A DNA stretch of 64,000 nucleotides from Thermomonas sp. (GTDB lineage: Bacteria; Pseudomonadota; Gammaproteobacteria; Xanthomonadales; Xanthomonadaceae): positions 933,952-997,951 of the forward strand of contig NZ_JAQSDO010000015.1 of the NCBI RefSeq assembly GCF_029945965.1, given 5' to 3'. The first letter of the stretch is position 1. Each line of letters starts with the position of its first letter. Of this stretch, positions 1 through 8,041 are shown in pieces. Below the pieces are notes generated by a model that was not told the origin of the DNA, ran no database searches, and worked only from the letters and a program-made list of their open reading frames with translations. The translations under genes and the position numbers were made by a program.

Positions 1-54
1 CATCAACCGTTCGGAATCGCCACGCTTTACCACCGTCCAACCCGGAGACCACCC

Positions 55-1818
55 ATGCGTCGTACCCTGCTGCTTGCCGCCCTGCTCGCCTGTTCGTTCG
101 GCGCCACTGCGGCCGATACCCCACTCAGCACGGTCTCCGAGCGCTCCGGCTTCACCATTACCGGTCGTTACGATGAGGTCATCGCACTGTGCGATGCATT
201 CGCCAAGGCCTACCCGGCATCGGTGCGTTGCTTCGATTTCGGCACCACGCCCGAAGGCCGGCCGATGAAGGCGATGGCGGTGTCGACCAGCGGCGCGCTG
301 GATGCCAAGACCGCACGAGCGAAAGGGCTGCCGGTAGTGCTTGCGCAGGGCGGCATCCATGCCGGCGAGATCGACGGCAAGGACGCCGGGTTCTGGCTGA
401 TCCGCGACCTGCTGGAAGGCAAGGTCGGCAAAGGCGTGCTGGACAAGACAGTGCTGCTGTTCGTGCCGGTGTTCAACGTTGATGGCCACGAGAACTTCCG
501 CGCGTGGAACCGCCCCAACCAGCGCGGCCCGGAGCAGATGGGCTTTCGCGTCACCGGCCAGCGCTACAACCTCAACCGCGATTACGTGAAGGCCGATACG
601 CCCGAGATGCAGGCCCTGCTCGGCTTGGTCAACGCGTGGGATCCGCTGGTGGAACTCGACCTGCACGTCACCGACGGCGCCAAGTTCCAGCACGATGTGT
701 CGATCACCGGCGAGCCCACCAACTCCGGCGATGAAGCGCTACGAACAGCCGGGCGCGCGCTGCGCGATGGAATGGTGGCGAAATTGTCCACGCAGGGTTC
801 GTTGCCGGTGGCGTTCTATCCCAGCTTGGCGACCTACGACGACCCGACCTCGGGCTTCGTGCATGGCGTCAACACGCCGCGTTTCTCCGATGGCTATTAC
901 GTGCTGCGCAACCGCCTCGGCATCCTGGTCGAAACCCATTCTTGGAAGAACTACGCGCATCGCGTGCGCACGACCTACAACGCCGTGCTGGATGCGCTGG
1001 AACTGACCGCCGCCAACGCCAGCCAATGGCAGGCCCTGGCGCATGATGCCGACCAGCATGCACGCAAGCTGGGAGGGCAGCCGGTGCCGCTGGATTACAA
1101 GGCCACCGACAAGGTGCGCATGATTGATTTCCTCGGCTATGCCTATACGCGCACGCCATCGGATGTATCCGGCACGCTGATGACCCACTACGACGAAACC
1201 ACGCCGCAGGTATGGAAGCTGCCGCTGCGCGACGAGATCGTGCCAAACGTGATCATCACCGCACCCAAGGGCGGTTACCTGGTCCCGCAGCAATACGCCG
1301 TCGCCGTAGCGAAGCAGTTGTTGATTCACGGAATCGACTTCCGCGTGCTCATCAATGCGACCCGCGGCATGCAGGCACAGGTATTCGTTGCAGACAGCGC
1401 GAAGTTCGCGCCGAATTCGGTCGAAGGCCATCAGCGCGTGAGCCTCAAGGGTGAATGGCGCAACAGCACTGCCGACATCGCCGCAGGTTCGCTATACGTG
1501 CCGATCGCGCAGGATAAATCTCGCTTGGTGATCAACGTCCTGGAGCCGCAAGCGCCGGACTCAATGGCGGCCTGGGGCGACTTCAACAATGCGTTCGAAC
1601 AGAAGGAATACATGGAACCGTACGTCGCCGAGGAACAGGCGCGCTTGATGATGGCGCACGATCCGGCGTTGAAGGCTGCGTTTGAAAAGAAGCTTCGCGA
1701 CGATGCCGACTTCGCCAAGGATCCGTCCGCACGGCTGGATTTCTTCTATCGCCGCCATCCGGCCTGGGACAACGGCACCAACCGCTATCCGGTCATGCGT
1801 ACCGATACGGTGTACTAG
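55..1818 (+). CDS. M14-family zinc carboxypeptidase, exported
   Basis: Predicted secreted metallocarboxypeptidase of 587 residues. A cleavable signal peptide (hydrophobic core ending near AATAAD) leads into an M14 fold. Visible zinc-site elements are HAGEIDGKD (His and Glu ligands), a third histidine in ELDLHVTD, a substrate-binding NLNRDY, and the likely catalytic Glu in VETHSWKNY. The ATG at 55 has a GGAG motif about 6 bases upstream, which supports the start. Members of this branch trim C-terminal residues from peptides outside the cytoplasm; the specificity here is unknown. The C-terminal ~200 residues lie beyond the catalytic core and I do not recognise them. It appears monocistronic, with a dispersed repeat immediately downstream. 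Confidence 0.88.
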   Translation: MRRTLLLAALLACSFGATAADTPLSTVSERSGFTITGRYDEVIALCDAFAKAYPASVRCFDFGTTPEGRPMKAMAVSTSGALDAKTARAKGLPVVLAQGGIHAGEIDGKDAGFWLIRDLLEGKVGKGVLDKTVLLFVPVFNVDGHENFRAWNRPNQRGPEQMGFRVTGQRYNLNRDYVKADTPEMQALLGLVNAWDPLVELDLHVTDGAKFQHDVSITGEPTNSGDEALRTAGRALRDGMVAKLSTQGSLPVAFYPSLATYDDPTSGFVHGVNTPRFSDGYYVLRNRLGILVETHSWKNYAHRVRTTYNAVLDALELTAANASQWQALAHDADQHARKLGGQPVPLDYKATDKVRMIDFLGYAYTRTPSDVSGTLMTHYDETTPQVWKLPLRDEIVPNVIITAPKGGYLVPQQYAVAVAKQLLIHGIDFRVLINATRGMQAQVFVADSAKFAPNSVEGHQRVSLKGEWRNSTADIAAGSLYVPIAQDKSRLVINVLEPQAPDSMAAWGDFNNAFEQKEYMEPYVAEEQARLMMAHDPALKAAFEKKLRDDADFAKDPSARLDFFYRRHPAWDNGTNRYPVMRTDTVY

Positions 1819-1828
1819 ATGCCTGGCA

Positions 1829-1900
1829 GGCGGCGAGACCGCCGAGCGCTCGCGTAGCGGCATTTCGAGCCGCGTAGCGAACGCTTGGCGGTAGGCGCCG
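1829..1900 (+). repeat. dispersed intergenic repeat, copy 1
   Basis: The space between the M14 peptidase and the ydeI-like gene contains a GC-rich element. Its core reads GTAGCGGCATTTCGAGCC, then GCGTAGCGAACGC, then GGCGGTAGGCGCCG. From 1848 to 1900 it matches the reverse complement of 23469-23521 with about 6 differences in 53 positions. A shorter match lies at 56422-56449. No coding potential is evident. Confidence 0.7.
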
Positions 1901-1925
1901 CCGTTGGTTGGATCGCCCGCAGCGC

Positions 1926-2525
1926 TCAGCAGTTTTCGTACTTCCAGTTGCGACGCTTCCCTTCAGCCAGCCACTCTATGGTTTGCGCGATACGCTTGGT
2001 GCGGGTTTCTTCGCGCTTGGCTTCGGTGATCCACTCGATGTACTCGCGCCTGCAGCCGGGCGGAAACGCATCGAAAGTCGCCTTCGCCACCTTGTTCTTC
2101 TTCAATGCAGCGGCGAGTTCGCCAGGGACTTCCGGCGCGGGCTTCGCTGCCGACTTACGCGCGGCAGGCGCCTTGACGCCGTCCTCATTGAGCTTCACGG
2201 CCTTGCGGATATCGGCGTGCAATTGCTTCTTCGACGGGATGTCCTTGATCGAGGTCATCTTGCCGTAGCTGCCCATGCCGTCGCGCTCGACGCCCTCGCC
2301 CATCACCAGCGCATGCTTCCAGTAGCCGAACGACGCGTGCTGCTTGAATGCCGCCATCTGGCACACGATGCCGCCGGCGTGGCTGAAGCTGGGCATGCTC
2401 CAGCGGATCGATTCCTCGACCTGCGGACATGCCGCATGCACGGCCTCGCGCAACTGGCTCAGGATCGGCTGGGCGAACGGCGCGGCGCGTTCGATGTAGG
2501 CGTCGATGCGAGGATCCTGGGTCAT
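1926..2525 (-). CDS. YdeI/OmdA-type protein (DUF1801-like)
   Basis: 199 residues starting at MTQDPRIDAYIE. An upstream in-frame ATG at 2582 would add 19 residues unlike the family, so the inner ATG at 2525 is preferred. The N-terminal part (CPQVEESIRWSMPSF, FKQHASFGYWKHALV) matches the DUF1801/YdhG-like fold. The C-terminal part (FPPGCRREYIEWITEAKREETRTKRI) is the YdeI/OmpD-associated motif. In Bacillus a YdeI homologue is linked to resistance to a secreted peptide; no function is established in proteobacteria. A K/A/P-rich linker joins the halves. It is divergent from the next gene, so a shared promoter region near 2526-2593 is likely. Confidence 0.8.
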   Translation of the reverse strand: MTQDPRIDAYIERAAPFAQPILSQLREAVHAACPQVEESIRWSMPSFSHAGGIVCQMAAFKQHASFGYWKHALVMGEGVERDGMGSYGKMTSIKDIPSKKQLHADIRKAVKLNEDGVKAPAARKSAAKPAPEVPGELAAALKKNKVAKATFDAFPPGCRREYIEWITEAKREETRTKRIAQTIEWLAEGKRRNWKYENC

Positions 2526-2593
2526 GGGCTTGCATGCATTTTGGGACAGCGCCATTCTGCACGCCCAACCCGACTGCCGCACAGGAGCCCGCG

Positions 2594-2839
2594 ATGACCG
2601 ATGAACGCCGCAAGGACGCCGAGCGCAGCAAGCACGAACTTCGCACCGACTTGAATGCGGCCCAGCTGGAAACCCTGGGCGACCTGGAGCGCTTTGGCTG
2701 GCAACTCAAGTTCGTACGTCGCCCGATGTTCCAGCCGTCGATCCCGGTGGTGTTCGATGGCGACCGCAATACCTTCGCCATCCTTGAAGCCGACGGTAAT
2801 CTCAACCAGCACCCGCCGTTCGATATCCGCAGCGACTGA
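2594..2839 (+). CDS. small uncharacterised protein upstream of the RNase/inhibitor pair
   Basis: 81 residues beginning MTDERRKDAERSK, with AGGAG 5-10 bases upstream of the ATG. It is soluble, with a charged N-terminal helix, then LETLGDLERFGWQLKFVRR and PVVFDGDRNTFAILEADG, and no signal or membrane segment. The stop is 3 bases before the start of the barnase-like gene, so the three genes probably share one transcript. I do not recognise the family beyond short hypothetical proteins of Xanthomonadaceae. A role linked to the RNase system is inferred from position only. Confidence 0.65.
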   Translation: MTDERRKDAERSKHELRTDLNAAQLETLGDLERFGWQLKFVRRPMFQPSIPVVFDGDRNTFAILEADGNLNQHPPFDIRSD

Positions 2840-2842
2840 GCG

Positions 2843-3337
2843 ATGCCCAAGTCGAACAACCCGCGCATCCACTGGGCCTGGTGGCTGCTTGCCATCGCAT
2901 TGCTGCTGGCATGGCAATACTGGCCGCATGACACGGCGCCACGGCAGATATCGCCGGTCGCAAGTACTCCAGCACCAACCCGCGTGCCAGCGCCGGTCGA
3001 ATTCCCCACTCCATCGGCTGCGCAATCCCTGCCCGATGCACGCTTGCCGGGCTTCCTGCCCGCCGAGGCACGCAACACCATTGCACTCATCCAGCGCGGC
3101 GGCCCTTTCCCGCATCGTCAGGATGGCAGCGTGTTCGGCAACCGCGAAGGCCACCTTCCACGCAATCCGCGTGGCTGGTACCACGAATACACCGTCGACA
3201 CGCCAGGCCTGTCGCATCGCGGCACGCGCCGAATCATCACCGGCGGCAATCCACCACAAGTCTGGTACTACACCAGTGACCACTACGACAGCTTCCGCGC
3301 CTTCGACCCAGGCACGGCCAGCGGAGCATTGCGATGA
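2843..3337 (+). CDS. barnase-like guanyl-specific ribonuclease, membrane-anchored or exported
   Basis: 164 residues. An N-terminal hydrophobic stretch (residues ~11-27, WAWWLLAIALLLAW) acts as signal or anchor, followed by a Pro/Ala-rich linker. The microbial RNase domain (barnase/RNase T1 superfamily) covers about residues 65-160. Catalytic residues align with barnase: Glu115 in YHEYTV, Arg129 in GTRRII and His147 in SDHYDSF. The domain would cleave RNA after G. Its stop overlaps the start of the barstar-like gene by four bases (ATGA), which couples toxin and inhibitor synthesis. The protein is short and is not the tip of a polymorphic toxin. Confidence 0.82.
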   Translation: MPKSNNPRIHWAWWLLAIALLLAWQYWPHDTAPRQISPVASTPAPTRVPAPVEFPTPSAAQSLPDARLPGFLPAEARNTIALIQRGGPFPHRQDGSVFGNREGHLPRNPRGWYHEYTVDTPGLSHRGTRRIITGGNPPQVWYYTSDHYDSFRAFDPGTASGALR

Positions 3338-3768
3338 GTGAATCCGGGTTCGACCTTGGCCTGGACGACCCTGGCCAAGCCGGTGTGTACTTCGCCACCA
3401 ATGAAGATCTGCGCACCATTGGCATGGCCGCGCGCGATGCCGGCCTGTTGGCACGCAGCATCGACCTGCGTGGTTGCAAGACCAAGGCGACCTTGCTGCT
3501 GCGCATGTCCAGCGCGCTCGACACCCCGACCGGCAGCGGCCGCAACTGGGATGCACTCAGCGACCAGCTGCGCGACATGGCCTGGCTGCCTGCAGCGGGC
3601 TATGCATTGCTGTTCGACGATGCCAGCGACTTGCGTAATGCCGACGAAGCCAGCTTCGACACCCTGCTGGATATCCTGCAGGAAGCCGCCACCGACTGGG
3701 CACAGCGCGAGGTTCCGTTCTGGGCGTTCCTGGCATTGGCAGAGGATGAGTTCGAGCAGCCGCAGTGA
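3334..3768 (+). CDS. barstar-family ribonuclease inhibitor
   Basis: 144 residues. The central and C-terminal part is a barstar fold: IDLRGCKTKATLLLRMSSAL, then GRNWDALSDQL, where Asp73 and Asp77 correspond to the acidic helix with which barstar plugs the barnase active site, then YALLFDDASDL. It is cytoplasmic, with no signal. The ATG overlaps the upstream RNase stop, giving stoichiometric translation. About 40 extra N-terminal residues (FDLGLDDPGQAGVYFAT) are common in proteobacterial barstar-like proteins. Role: protects the producer from the RNase encoded just upstream. Confidence 0.85.
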   Translation: MSESGFDLGLDDPGQAGVYFATNEDLRTIGMAARDAGLLARSIDLRGCKTKATLLLRMSSALDTPTGSGRNWDALSDQLRDMAWLPAAGYALLFDDASDLRNADEASFDTLLDILQEAATDWAQREVPFWAFLALAEDEFEQPQ

Positions 3769-3832
3769 CTTGCTGACCCGAGCTTCTGTTGCCCTCCCCC
3801 CCTTCTTTATTCTCTTTTCCGAAAGGTTTTTC

Positions 3833-3862
3833 TTGGACAGGATTTGAATAATATGCTATACT
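3833..3862 (+). promoter_or_regulatory. sigma70-type promoter for the four-enzyme cluster
   Basis: TTGGAC at 3833-3838 (or TGGACA at 3834-3839), a 17-18 base spacer, then TATACT at 3857-3862, five of six matches to the -10 consensus. Transcription would start near 3869, giving a leader of about 275 bases before the ATG at 4145. It is the most consensus-like promoter I noticed in the window. Confidence 0.6.
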
Positions 3863-3870
3863 ATTCAAAT
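3842..3870. promoter_or_regulatory. palindromic operator overlapping the promoter
   Basis: Perfect inverted repeat ATTTGAATA (3842-3850) and TATTCAAAT (3862-3870) with an 11-base spacer. The left arm lies between -35 and -10; the right arm overlaps the end of the -10 and the start point. This geometry fits a dimeric repressor that blocks RNA polymerase. No regulator gene is adjacent. Confidence 0.55.
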
Positions 3871-3881
3871 ACTTAAGAATC

Positions 3882-3902
3882 TTAAGCTTTAATAAAGCTT
3901 AA
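3882..3902. promoter_or_regulatory. second AT-rich palindrome downstream of the start point
   Basis: Perfect palindrome: TTAAGCTTTA (3882-3891), A, TAAAGCTTAA (3893-3902). Two CTTAAG hexamers (3872-3877 and 3881-3886) precede or overlap it. It could be a second operator site or an early mRNA hairpin. There is no run of T long enough for a terminator. Confidence 0.45.
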
Positions 3903-3921
3903 TTTCGATCCCGCAGTGTCC

Positions 3922-4029
3922 GGCCGCACGTACGGCCAAGGGCATCTTGCGGTGAGGGCTCCCCGCCCATTCAACATTCCACCGGCCAAGCGCCGAAAGT
4001 GATTTGGCCCTGTTGATGGATTGCCATCA
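3922..4029 (+). promoter_or_regulatory. hairpin-rich 5' leader, possible cis-regulatory RNA
   Basis: Within the predicted leader three stem-loops can be drawn: GGCCG/CGGCC (3922-3937), GGCCAA/TTGGCC (3984-4009) and TGATGG/CCATCA (4014-4029). A GCGG...CCCCGC pairing is also possible around 3950-3966. I do not recognise a known riboswitch class. Function is unproven. Confidence 0.3.
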
Positions 4030-4144
4030 CGGCGGCCTAACTCTGCGCCGCTGATCTTTAGATCGTTGTGCTTCCATTTGACGCGACTGGCCGATCCCCT
4101 CGTTCCCTGCTTCCCGAGCGGGATCTACTACAAGAAGGAACTCC

Positions 4145-5083
4145 ATGAGCGTCCCCTTTGCTATTGCCGGCGTCCAGATGCACGTGCCGGCCATGACCAG
4201 CAATCTCGTTGCCATGCTCCATCGGATGGATCTGGTGATGCTGCGATTCCCCTGGACCCAGATGATCGTGTTCAGTGAGCTGGCCATGTGCGGACCAGTG
4301 CCCAACCACCCGGTGGCATTGCCGGGCCCGGAAGAAGAAGCATTGCAGGCCGCTGCCGCCAAACATGGCGTGTGGCTGATCACCGGTTCGGTTTTTGAAC
4401 GCGGCGCGGATGGTGCGCTTTACAACACGGCATCCGTGATCGATCCGACGGGCACGGTCGTTACCCGTTACCGCAAGATGTTTCCATTCCGCCCGTACGA
4501 AGCAGACGTTACCGCCGGCAAGGAATTCTGCGTTTTCGATGTGCCATCGGTCGGCCGCTTCGGTCTGTCGATTTGCTATGACATCTGGTTGCCGGAAACC
4601 ACGCGCACCCTCACCGCCATGGGTGCCGAAGTGCTGCTGCATCCGGTGCTGACCGGCACCATTGATCGTGACGTTGAGCTTGCCATCGCTCGCGCAACCG
4701 CTGTGCAGTTCCAGTGCTATGTATTCGACATCAACGGATTGGCCGCAGGCGGCATCGGTCGGTCCTGCATTGTCGATCCGTCGGGGACGGTACTTGCACA
4801 GGCGGCAGGCGCCTCGGAAACACTGCCCGCCGAAATCGATTTCGCACGGGTCCGTCGTCAGCGCGAGACCGGGGTCAATGGCCTGGGCCAGCCCTTGAAG
4901 AGTTTTCGCGACCGCGAGGTCGACTTCTCAGTCTATCGCCGCGACTCCAACGTGGCTGCCTTCCTTGACACGCTCGGCCCCCTGGCCATGCCGGCCAAGG
5001 GCGGCATGGCCGGCATGGGGGCGGGAGCGCCTGAAACTGTCGCGCCGCTTTCTGCACACATCCCGGGCAAGATGACCTACTAG
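4145..5083 (+). CDS. carbon-nitrogen hydrolase (nitrilase superfamily)
   Basis: 312 residues, cytoplasmic. The nitrilase triad is complete: Glu45 in FSELAMCG, Lys111 in RYRKMFPF and Cys144 in SICYDIWLPE. Enzymes of this fold hydrolyse amides, N-carbamoyl compounds or nitriles, or transfer the acyl group through the cysteine thioester. The sequence resembles aliphatic amidase/N-carbamoyl amidase branches, but the substrate cannot be assigned. The C-terminus carries an unusual Gly/Met/Ala-rich tail (KGGMAGMGAGAPE). GAAGGAA lies about 6 bases before the ATG. It is first in the cluster, 181 bases ahead of the decarboxylase. With that partner, hydrolysis of a polyamine- or arginine-derived amide is a reasonable guess. 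Confidence 0.85.
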   Translation: MSVPFAIAGVQMHVPAMTSNLVAMLHRMDLVMLRFPWTQMIVFSELAMCGPVPNHPVALPGPEEEALQAAAAKHGVWLITGSVFERGADGALYNTASVIDPTGTVVTRYRKMFPFRPYEADVTAGKEFCVFDVPSVGRFGLSICYDIWLPETTRTLTAMGAEVLLHPVLTGTIDRDVELAIARATAVQFQCYVFDINGLAAGGIGRSCIVDPSGTVLAQAAGASETLPAEIDFARVRRQRETGVNGLGQPLKSFRDREVDFSVYRRDSNVAAFLDTLGPLAMPAKGGMAGMGAGAPETVAPLSAHIPGKMTY

Positions 5084-5264
5084 CCTTGAATCCGTCAGAG
5101 GCCGTCCACGGACTGTAGGTTGTGGCGCGCCACCACAAATTCATCACACTCTTAATAGGGAGTATCCAGTCAACAAATCATCAGCGCCCCCTCGAAATCG
5201 TCGGGCCAAGCGCGACACACCCATAGCTGGCGAGCCTGAATCCCGCCCTGAATTTGGTACCGGC
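5084..5264 (+). other. 181-base gap with an orphan Shine-Dalgarno sequence
   Basis: No gene is assigned. A strong AGGGAG (5157-5162) is not followed by ATG, GTG or TTG within range. Seven bases later comes GTC, in frame with the decarboxylase, and the frame is open from there to the ATG at 5265. No clear terminator or promoter is visible, so read-through from the nitrilase gene is likely. Confidence 0.5.
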
Positions 5265-8039
5265 ATGGAATTCGCGCGAAGCGAAGACAGAGCGCCAGCG
5301 CCGCTCAGTGATTACTACTCCGCATCGCACCTGCGCAATGATCGTTGGACGTCCCTGAAGAGCGTTGCCAAGCAACTCGGCAACGTTACCGATAGCGAGA
5401 GTCGCGAAAAGTTGCTCGACAAGGCTCACTCCCTGCTCTGGGCGCTGGGTCCCATCGAAGCCTACTGGGCGTTTCCCGGGCGCCGCGGGCTTGAACAACT
5501 GCATCGGATCCTTGCCCGTGATGATCACGAAGCATTCTCGATTGCCATCAACCGGATGGTTCGCACGTTCCAGACCGGTGCATATCGCAGGCACCTGGAC
5601 GAGTTCGTAATCGATCCCGAGCGCGAATCAGCGGATGAGCCAGAGCACATGGAGCCGCAGCACAAGACACGTGCGCGGCCCTTCTTTGAAGTGCTGATCG
5701 TGGACAACATGAGTGCAAGCCAGCAGGATTCGCAATGCCAGGCACTTCGCGATGAACGCCAGCCTGACGATAGATTTGTTTACGAGCCGGTGATCGTCGG
5801 TTCGTTCGAAGACGCACTGATCGCCGTACTGTTTAACCACGACATCCAGTCCGTGGTGGTGCGATACGACTTCGCATTCGCCTCCGCCAACAAGTTGGAA
5901 GTTCTCAACCGGTACCTGCGCCGGGTCGGTGACGAAAACCTCGCTTCGATGGATCCGGAAGACTACGGCCCAGAGCTTTGCCGGTTGTTACGGAAGATCC
6001 GCCCGGAGCTGGATATTTTCCTCGTGACTGATCGGTCGGTGGAACAGATCGCTTCCCGGAACCTCGGCGAGTGCGCTCGCGTGTTCTACAACCAGGAAAA
6101 TTTCACCGAGCTGCACCTGAATATCCTGCGTGGCATCAGTTCCCGTTACAACACGCCTTTCTTCACCGCCTTGAAGGAGTATTCCAAGCAGCCAACAGGT
6201 GTGTTTCATGCAATGCCGATCAGCCGGGGCAAGTCGCTGATCCGTTCGCATTGGATACAGGACATGAGCGAGTTCTACGGCATGAACATCTTCATGGCGG
6301 AAACTTCAGCGACGTCCGGTGGCCTTGACTCCCTGCTGGAACCGGTTGGTCCAATCAAGCGGGCACAGGAACTGGCGGCGCGTGCTTTTGGTGCCAAACA
6401 CACATTTTTCGCGACAAACGGTACGTCAACCTGCAACAAGATCGTGGTCCAGGCCATCGTCAGGCCGGGCGACATCGTATTGGTCGACCGCGACTGCCAC
6501 AAATCGCACCACTACGGCATGGTGCTCTCCGGTGCCCATGTCATCTATCTGGATAGCTATCCACTCAGCGAATACTCGATGTACGGGGCGGTCCCGCTGC
6601 GTGAAATCAAGCATCAGCTACTGAAGCTCAAGCGGGCCGGAAAACTGCACCGCGTGCGGATGCTGCTGCTGACCAACTGCACCTTCGACGGCATCATCTA
6701 TAACGTAGAGCGGGTGATGGAAGAATGCCTGGCGATCAAGCCGGACCTGGTGTTCCTGTGGGATGAGGCCTGGTTTGCCTTCGCGCGCTTTTCGCCCACC
6801 TATCGCCAGCGTACGGCCATGGCAACGGCGCAAGTGCTGCGTGACCGATACCGCGCGCCGGCAAGTGTCGAGCGTTACGCGGCACACAAGCAGGAGATCG
6901 AAGGGCTGAGCGACGAGGAACTGCTCGACGTGCGGCTGATCCCCGATCCCGGCAAAGCCCGCGTTCGCGTCTACGCCACGCAATCCACGCACAAGACCCT
7001 GACCTCGTTGCGACAGGGTTCGATGATCCATGTGCATGACCAGGACTTCAAGGGCGAAGTCGAACAGGCGTTCCACGAAGCCTATATGACGCATACATCC
7101 ACGTCGCCCAACTACCAGATCATCGCCTCGCTCGATGTGGGCCGACGGCAGGTTGAACTGGAGGGCTTCGAACTGGTGCAGAAGCAGATCGAGGCGGCGA
7201 TGTCGATGCGCAAGGCGATCGACTCGCATCCACTGTTGCGTCGCTATTTCAAGGTGCTGTCGGTCAATGAGCTGATTCCCGAGGCACACCGCCAATCGAA
7301 CATCAAATCCTACTGGGACTCCGAGTCGGGCTGGAACGACACCTGGAATGCCTTTGCCAAGGACGAGTTCGCGCTGGACGCCAGTCGCGTCACACTCGCA
7401 GTAGGCAAGGCGGGTTTCGATGGCGACACGTTCAAAAACGAAATCTTGATGAACAAGCACGGCATCCAGATCAACAAGACCTCGCGCAACACCGTGCTGT
7501 TCATGACCAATATCGGTACGACGCTGTCTTCCGTTGCGTATCTGGTCGAAGTGCTGGTGCGCATCGCCCGCGACCTTGAATCGCAATCCGAGGACGCCAG
7601 TGCGGTCGAACAGCGTGCATTCGAAGGCAAGGTTAAATCACTCACCGAAGACTATCCGCCACTACCAGATTTCTCGCGATTCCACGACAGCTTTCGGCGT
7701 GGCCTCGACGAAGGAACCGACGAGGGCGACATCCGTTCCGCATTCTTCCTCGCATATGACGAAGCCAAGTGTGAATACTTCCTGCTGGAGGACGGCTCGA
7801 TGGAGGCGGCCATGGATGCGGGTCGCGAACTGGTATCGACGGCTTTCATCATTCCCTATCCGCCCGGATTCCCGATCCTGGTGCCGGGGCAAATCATCTC
7901 GAAAGAAATCCTGCGATTCATGCGTGCGCTCGACGTCAAGGAAATACATGGCTACAGGCCTGACCTTGGCTTGCGCATCTTCACCGAGGAGGCGCTCGGC
8001 GACTCCGCACTGACGCATTCGATGCCTACGGAGGCCTGA
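5265..8039 (+). CDS. Orn/Lys/Arg-type PLP-dependent decarboxylase, long form
   Basis: 924 residues. Residues ~1-130 are an unrecognised helical region. Residues ~135-300 resemble the response-regulator-like wing domain of bacterial inducible decarboxylases (EVLIVDNM, VIVGSFEDALIAVLFNHDIQ, PELDIFLVTDR). The PLP fold-type I core follows: FFATNGTSTCNKIVVQA, DRDCHKSHHYG, FLWDEAWFAF and the Schiff-base lysine Lys577 in QSTHKTLTSLRQ. The C-terminal lobe has YPPGFPILVPGQ. The family decarboxylates arginine, lysine or ornithine to agmatine, cadaverine or putrescine; the exact amino acid is not readable here. At over 900 residues it is longer than E. coli AdiA, CadA or SpeC (~710-760). Its stop is 2 bases before the ATP-grasp gene, so the two are translated together. 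The start is uncertain. Confidence 0.85.
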   Translation: MEFARSEDRAPAPLSDYYSASHLRNDRWTSLKSVAKQLGNVTDSESREKLLDKAHSLLWALGPIEAYWAFPGRRGLEQLHRILARDDHEAFSIAINRMVRTFQTGAYRRHLDEFVIDPERESADEPEHMEPQHKTRARPFFEVLIVDNMSASQQDSQCQALRDERQPDDRFVYEPVIVGSFEDALIAVLFNHDIQSVVVRYDFAFASANKLEVLNRYLRRVGDENLASMDPEDYGPELCRLLRKIRPELDIFLVTDRSVEQIASRNLGECARVFYNQENFTELHLNILRGISSRYNTPFFTALKEYSKQPTGVFHAMPISRGKSLIRSHWIQDMSEFYGMNIFMAETSATSGGLDSLLEPVGPIKRAQELAARAFGAKHTFFATNGTSTCNKIVVQAIVRPGDIVLVDRDCHKSHHYGMVLSGAHVIYLDSYPLSEYSMYGAVPLREIKHQLLKLKRAGKLHRVRMLLLTNCTFDGIIYNVERVMEECLAIKPDLVFLWDEAWFAFARFSPTYRQRTAMATAQVLRDRYRAPASVERYAAHKQEIEGLSDEELLDVRLIPDPGKARVRVYATQSTHKTLTSLRQGSMIHVHDQDFKGEVEQAFHEAYMTHTSTSPNYQIIASLDVGRRQVELEGFELVQKQIEAAMSMRKAIDSHPLLRRYFKVLSVNELIPEAHRQSNIKSYWDSESGWNDTWNAFAKDEFALDASRVTLAVGKAGFDGDTFKNEILMNKHGIQINKTSRNTVLFMTNIGTTLSSVAYLVEVLVRIARDLESQSEDASAVEQRAFEGKVKSLTEDYPPLPDFSRFHDSFRRGLDEGTDEGDIRSAFFLAYDEAKCEYFLLEDGSMEAAMDAGRELVSTAFIIPYPPGFPILVPGQIISKEILRFMRALDVKEIHGYRPDLGLRIFTEEALGDSALTHSMPTEA

Positions 8040-8041
8040 TC

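Larger units (their letters stand above)
3769..4144 (+). other. 376-base intergenic region: promoter, operator and leader
   Basis: No gene is visible here. The region has a pyrimidine-rich tract (about 3789-3830), a promoter and palindromes (3833-3902, AT-rich, unlike the surrounding DNA) and a hairpin-rich leader up to the nitrilase-like start at 4145. Individual elements are listed separately. Confidence 0.7.
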
